From Quillaja saponaria (taxonomy: Eukaryota; Streptophyta; Magnoliopsida; Fabales; Quillajaceae), in the NCBI GenBank assembly GCA_029379385.1, contig CM055612.1, positions 13,702,001 to 13,766,000 of the forward strand: a stretch of 64,000 bases of DNA. The letters are read 5' to 3'. Both the position numbers and the translations under genes were made by a program. The notes under the pieces were generated by a model. That model searched no databases, had not been told where the DNA came from, and worked only from the letters and a program-made list of their open reading frames with translations. Of the stretch, positions 60,279 to 64,000 are shown piece by piece. The first letter of the stretch is position 1. Each line of letters starts with the position of its first letter.

Positions 60279-63200
60279 CACTATAAAAAATAACCACATT
60301 TGCGTCAACAGTATTACAGACGCAGATAAGTAATATATGCTTCTGCAATCTTATTTTTTGATTCTACATATCTACAAACACAGATAATTATTAAAAAAAT
60401 TATACCCGAAACATTAATTCTCTTAATGCAGATGCATAAACTAATGAATTTTCGAGCCATATTCCATGAATGTATTTGCATCTGTGTGTTTTTATCTGCG
60501 TCTGCTTTTGCGGATGCATGAGATAATAATTTTTATAAAAAAAAAATAATTTTATCTGCGTCTCTCATGGCCGACTTAAATAATTTTTCCCAAATTAAAA
60601 CCTAGCTCGCGCATTTCTTCTCTTTCTTCCTTCTTTTTCTTTTCCGTTTTGCAACTCGAGCTCCTATTGCTTTCTCGCTGCTGATACTTAGCTACTCGCT
60701 TCCAATACTTCTACTAGAGCTCGATCCTACTGCTTTTAATACCTAGGTATGTTTCCAATTTGTTTTACTTCTATTGTTGAGGGGGCAAAGTTGTGAGCAT
60801 TAGAAATTTTAACTTGCTATGTATGGTAAATTTTGCCTTTGCCTTTGCCTATCTAATCTTGCTGAGTTGATGGTGTTTGTTCTAGTTCTTGCCATTGGAG
60901 GTCATTTTCTTTATCTTATTTATCAACTATGTGAATTAGCTTTTCAATTCGCGTTTTTTATATGGTTATACATCAATGAAGGAATTTGTGAAATGGGTTT
61001 TTAAGATCTCAACCTAAATGGGGATTGATATGCTTCTACCTTGTTTTTAAAATCATTGAATTACTGTTTGGGTCAATTTGTAATCTTTTAGAGGTACATA
61101 GTATACCATTCCCTCTTTCTCTTTTTCCGTATTCTGCTTTGTTGTTGAACAAGTCTTTACCATGCTTTATTTGTTTGTGAAGTATTACTTCATCATTGTT
61201 TGTGAGGTATATATTTCGTGAGACTTTAGGAAAAAAAATCACAACATAAAGCTTTTTGCAGTCACCAAAAATATAAATATTTGTCTAGTTGAAACTTTAA
61301 TAAACTTAAATCATGTATTTTTATCAGTTTAACACTCGTTTTCCTAGTTGAACTTGAAAATGTTTGTCTTTGATTACCTATTAAAAAAGTTCCCATGTTT
61401 TTCTTTTCTTTTCTCTATGTCTCTCTCTTTCTGGATAGGGATAGTGGAGCTATTGGTGGCCATACACGTAGCTAAAATATTAAGGCTAGCATGGTTACAG
61501 TTATTATCTAAGACTAAATGTTGTGGTTAATGAAATTGATTGTTAATATATCAAAATCATACCCAAAGGTAACCTAGCTACAACAAAAGTACTTAGCCTA
61601 TAACTAGAATCCAAAGTTTTGGAAGTAGGGACAAACCAGTTCAATGCACACCTTGGTTTACATTTCATTTTTAAATCTACTTTTGAATTTTTTTTTTATT
61701 TTTTTTTTAATTTTTTATAAACCTATTGAAAATTAATACTGCATTCTAAAAGGAACACTTCCATTTTATCCATTCACAAATCAATTTGTCATAGTATTTT
61801 GATTAGTTTTATTTCATTAGTATTTGGAGTTTAAATTCTAGAAATAAGTACTTTTAAAAATGTTTTAATCTTTTAATCCTAATTTGCCAATCCTTTTCAC
61901 TCTCCTTTTTCCGGTTATTATTTATTTGGTCTTATTGTTTGTTTGGAGACCAAAAGAAAAATAACTAGACAAGAGGAAATTAGGAGCCAAAATGATTGTA
62001 ATTAAAAGTGTCTACTTCTTTCAAATTCCTACAAGTTCTATTGACAATTGTTCAATTTTATGTAAGCCACGCACACGAAGAATTATTTATATAAACCCTT
62101 CTTATTAGACTCTTAAGAAAAATGAGACTTTCTTTAAAATGAATAGTAAAATTGAAGCTTTCAGGTAATAAAACAGATAGTTGAACTCCCATTATAAGTT
62201 CTCAACCAACTTCCTATTTATATATATTTATATATGGTTCCTCATTGTATCACAAAAAGGTTTATTTTATTAGTTATTGCTTAATAGCTTTATTTATGTA
62301 ATTGTGTGCATATCTTCTTCCTTTTTCTTTTTTTCCAATGAAGCATTCTTGTGGCTATTTTTCTATTTTGTCCATCAACACAAATGCACATGTTGTTTAT
62401 GTATGTTTTCCATTAGATTGAATATTTCATTTCTAAAGCATCAATCTACTAATTGTTTTTGTATATTCAATTGGTTATGTTACATAATTGTTGTTTTGCC
62501 TCTTTTAGTTGTTTTATTTTATGTTTTTGGGTTGCATGCATTAAGTATGTTTAAAGGTAGATTTTGTTTTCTTTCAGATTTAATGCCATTTGATTTTGTT
62601 ATAACCATGCCTAGAGGACGTCATACCTTTCTTCAAGGACATCATAGATTTTCATCTGATCTGTAATCCATATTAGCAACAGTTCCATCTTTGTCTACAG
62701 CTACAACTCTATCTCTATCTACAATTGCACCTCCATTTCCTTTTATAGTTGTATCTATTTCTCTGTTACTTACTTTATCATTGGAGCAAGTTCGAAACCT
62801 ATCTAATATGGGCTCAGATTAGATCCCATTAAGCTCAAGATCTGTATCATCACGTAAGTTACAATTTCAAGTTCAATAATTATTTTTCTTGTTTATTGGC
62901 TTTTTATGAATTTCATTATTCTTACATATACTTAATTTGTAGTGCAGCTTTAGGTGATGATCAGGATATCAAGCATGGGGCATATCTTAAGCCCTGTGTG
63001 AACAACGACGCCCCCCATGAGGTGGGTGATGTCACTGTGTGTCATAGGCGCACAAAGGGGAAAGAGAGACAAGAATAAAATTGCCCTTCCCTATAATAAT
63101 GAGAGGATCACCACTTATCCACATAGCTGGAGACAAATAAATTATCTTTATGTTTTTGTATTCAACTATATTTATACCTTGTATTTTACTTATATGCGTT

Positions 63201-64000
63201 TCTTTTTGTTTGTGTTACAAAGCATTCAAACCACGAGGATATAAAGGTGGGCACTACCATTTCCGGTATTATCATGAACCACCTTCAAGGTCCGAAGTTC
63301 AATTATATTATTGTTTAATTTTTAATTTCATTTTAATATGCAGTTAAATTACTAACACTTTGCTTTTGTTTTGTAATTTATGTTTCAGAGACGGTTTAGA
63401 CTCCTTCCCGAGGAGAAAGTTGCATCTCTGGGTATGTTTGATGTAATGGCAATGAAGATATGCACCTATATATTCTAAAAGCTGGATTCCAAATTGATTT
63501 GGAAGCCGCCATCAGGCCTTCTTGCTTGGAATAAGGATGGATGCCTAGATTGGAACCCACAGAATTGGTGGTAGTCGTTGTGTGACAAGTAGGTGAGCTA
63601 TGACTTCCATAGGCGTTTTTGGACGATGATAGCAAATAATGAATGGGTGGTGACCTTATTCACCAGAAGCGACTAGTTAATTATATTTTATTTAATAAAT
63701 ATTAGTTAGAAATTTGTATTATAGCCTTTTAACTAATATTGTTTTATATTTTTTGTACAGGAGAAACAGTCGGGTCCAGAATGTACAGTTATTGAGGTTT
63801 TCGACTGTACTAACAAGAGAAAGTCCAATGACTTTGTTGACACGAAGTAGAAGTCCATCAGTGTTGGTATTATTTACTTTTTTTATTTTACATTATTGTT
63901 TTCTGTTTTACATACATAACTGATTTTCATTTATAGGAGAAGTTTAAGGCTTTAAAGTCGATGGAAATGGGGAAATCTAGCACCAGCCAGAAAAGATAGG
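60279..64000 (+). mobile_element. CACTA (En/Spm) transposon, left end, continuing beyond the window
   Basis: The terminal CACTATAAAAAATAACC (60279) is followed by subterminal motifs in both orientations: ATTTGCGTC, ACAGACGCAGAT, ATCTGCGTCTGC, TTTTGCGGATGCA and ATCTGCGTCTC. A leader CCCAAATTAAAACCTAGC (60589) is shared with the element at 11063. Exon-like blocks of a CACTA-type protein follow from 62577. The right end is outside the window. Confidence 0.75.
62577..64000 (+). pseudogene. CACTA-type transposase-associated protein (Transposase_24-like), exons, disrupted
   Basis: Coding-like blocks with splice-like borders occur in order. A start-like MPRGRHTFLQGHHRFSSDL lies at 62609. Further blocks lie at about 62946-63075, 63391-63435 (RRFRLLPEEKVASLG) and 63480-63680. 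At 63761-63862 a block reads TVIEVFDCTNKRKSNDFVDT, a phrase that resembles the conserved C-terminal part of plant Ptta/En-Spm proteins. It then continues after an intron as EKFKALKSMEMGKSS. A stop (TAG, 63848-63850) interrupts that block, and others have stops. Exon borders are approximate and the assignment rests mainly on the FVDT block. The true 3' end may lie beyond the window. Confidence 0.5.

Noticed and set aside
62277..62666. 129-codon frame with many hydrophobic residues
   Set aside because: T-rich intron-like sequence inside a CACTA element; only its last part overlaps a plausible exon.

Overview
The window is plant nuclear DNA: AT-rich, with plant-type introns and dense, decayed transposable elements. 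I can support one host gene, an LHC-family gene at 25283-27280. It encodes a CP29-type minor antenna protein of photosystem II. Its short C-terminus (…[12 protein letters not shown]) marks the Lhcb4.3 form, also called LHCB8. From general knowledge that isoform is associated with rosid eudicots, so I infer a rosid host; this is not proven by the sequence.

Layout. 1-8110: a Ty3/gypsy-like element tail with a 1.44-kb LTR (copy A), a deleted Copia element on the minus strand, and a decayed Copia pol with its 3' LTR. 8111-11062: no recognised gene. 11063-20460: a probable CACTA (En/Spm) transposon. Nested inside it are a small LTR element (minus, 11761-13730), an array of three LTRs and two internal domains (14076-16704), a tRNA-derived SINE (18399-18575) and a seven-copy tandem array of about 168 bp. 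20960-27430: the LHCB8 neighbourhood. A second, gene-less copy of its promoter lies about 3.7 kb upstream, fused to a Ty3 LTR fragment; a hAT-type MITE and a perfect 76-bp duplication lie between the two copies. 27911-29850: a 30-bp minisatellite, then a 79-bp, 15-copy array with higher-order structure. 31085-35520: a minus-strand Ty3/gypsy pol. 35617-38510: a tandem duplication and LTR copy B. 40065-41272: a terminal-inverted-repeat element rich in CGGATACGG-like motifs. 44016-47929: a MITE split by a 3.1-kb solo LTR. 49033-53844: a hAT transposon with a broken BED/hAT transposase. 55758-59272: a second long solo LTR in the opposite orientation. 60279-64000: the left end of another CACTA element, running off the window.

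How the parts relate. The only metabolic function seen is light harvesting and photoprotection around photosystem II. The LHCB8 promoter carries paired GATAAG I-box motifs, which are typical of light-regulated genes. The most unusual feature is its duplication. The upstream orphan copy keeps a canonical TATA box, and the aligned site next to the gene has diverged. All recognised transposon proteins are interrupted by stops, frameshifts or deletions. Both reverse transcriptases have lost a residue of the catalytic YVDD motif. I saw no sign of a new multi-gene system. The window's interest lies in promoter duplication, nested insertions and several families of tandem repeats inside mobile elements.
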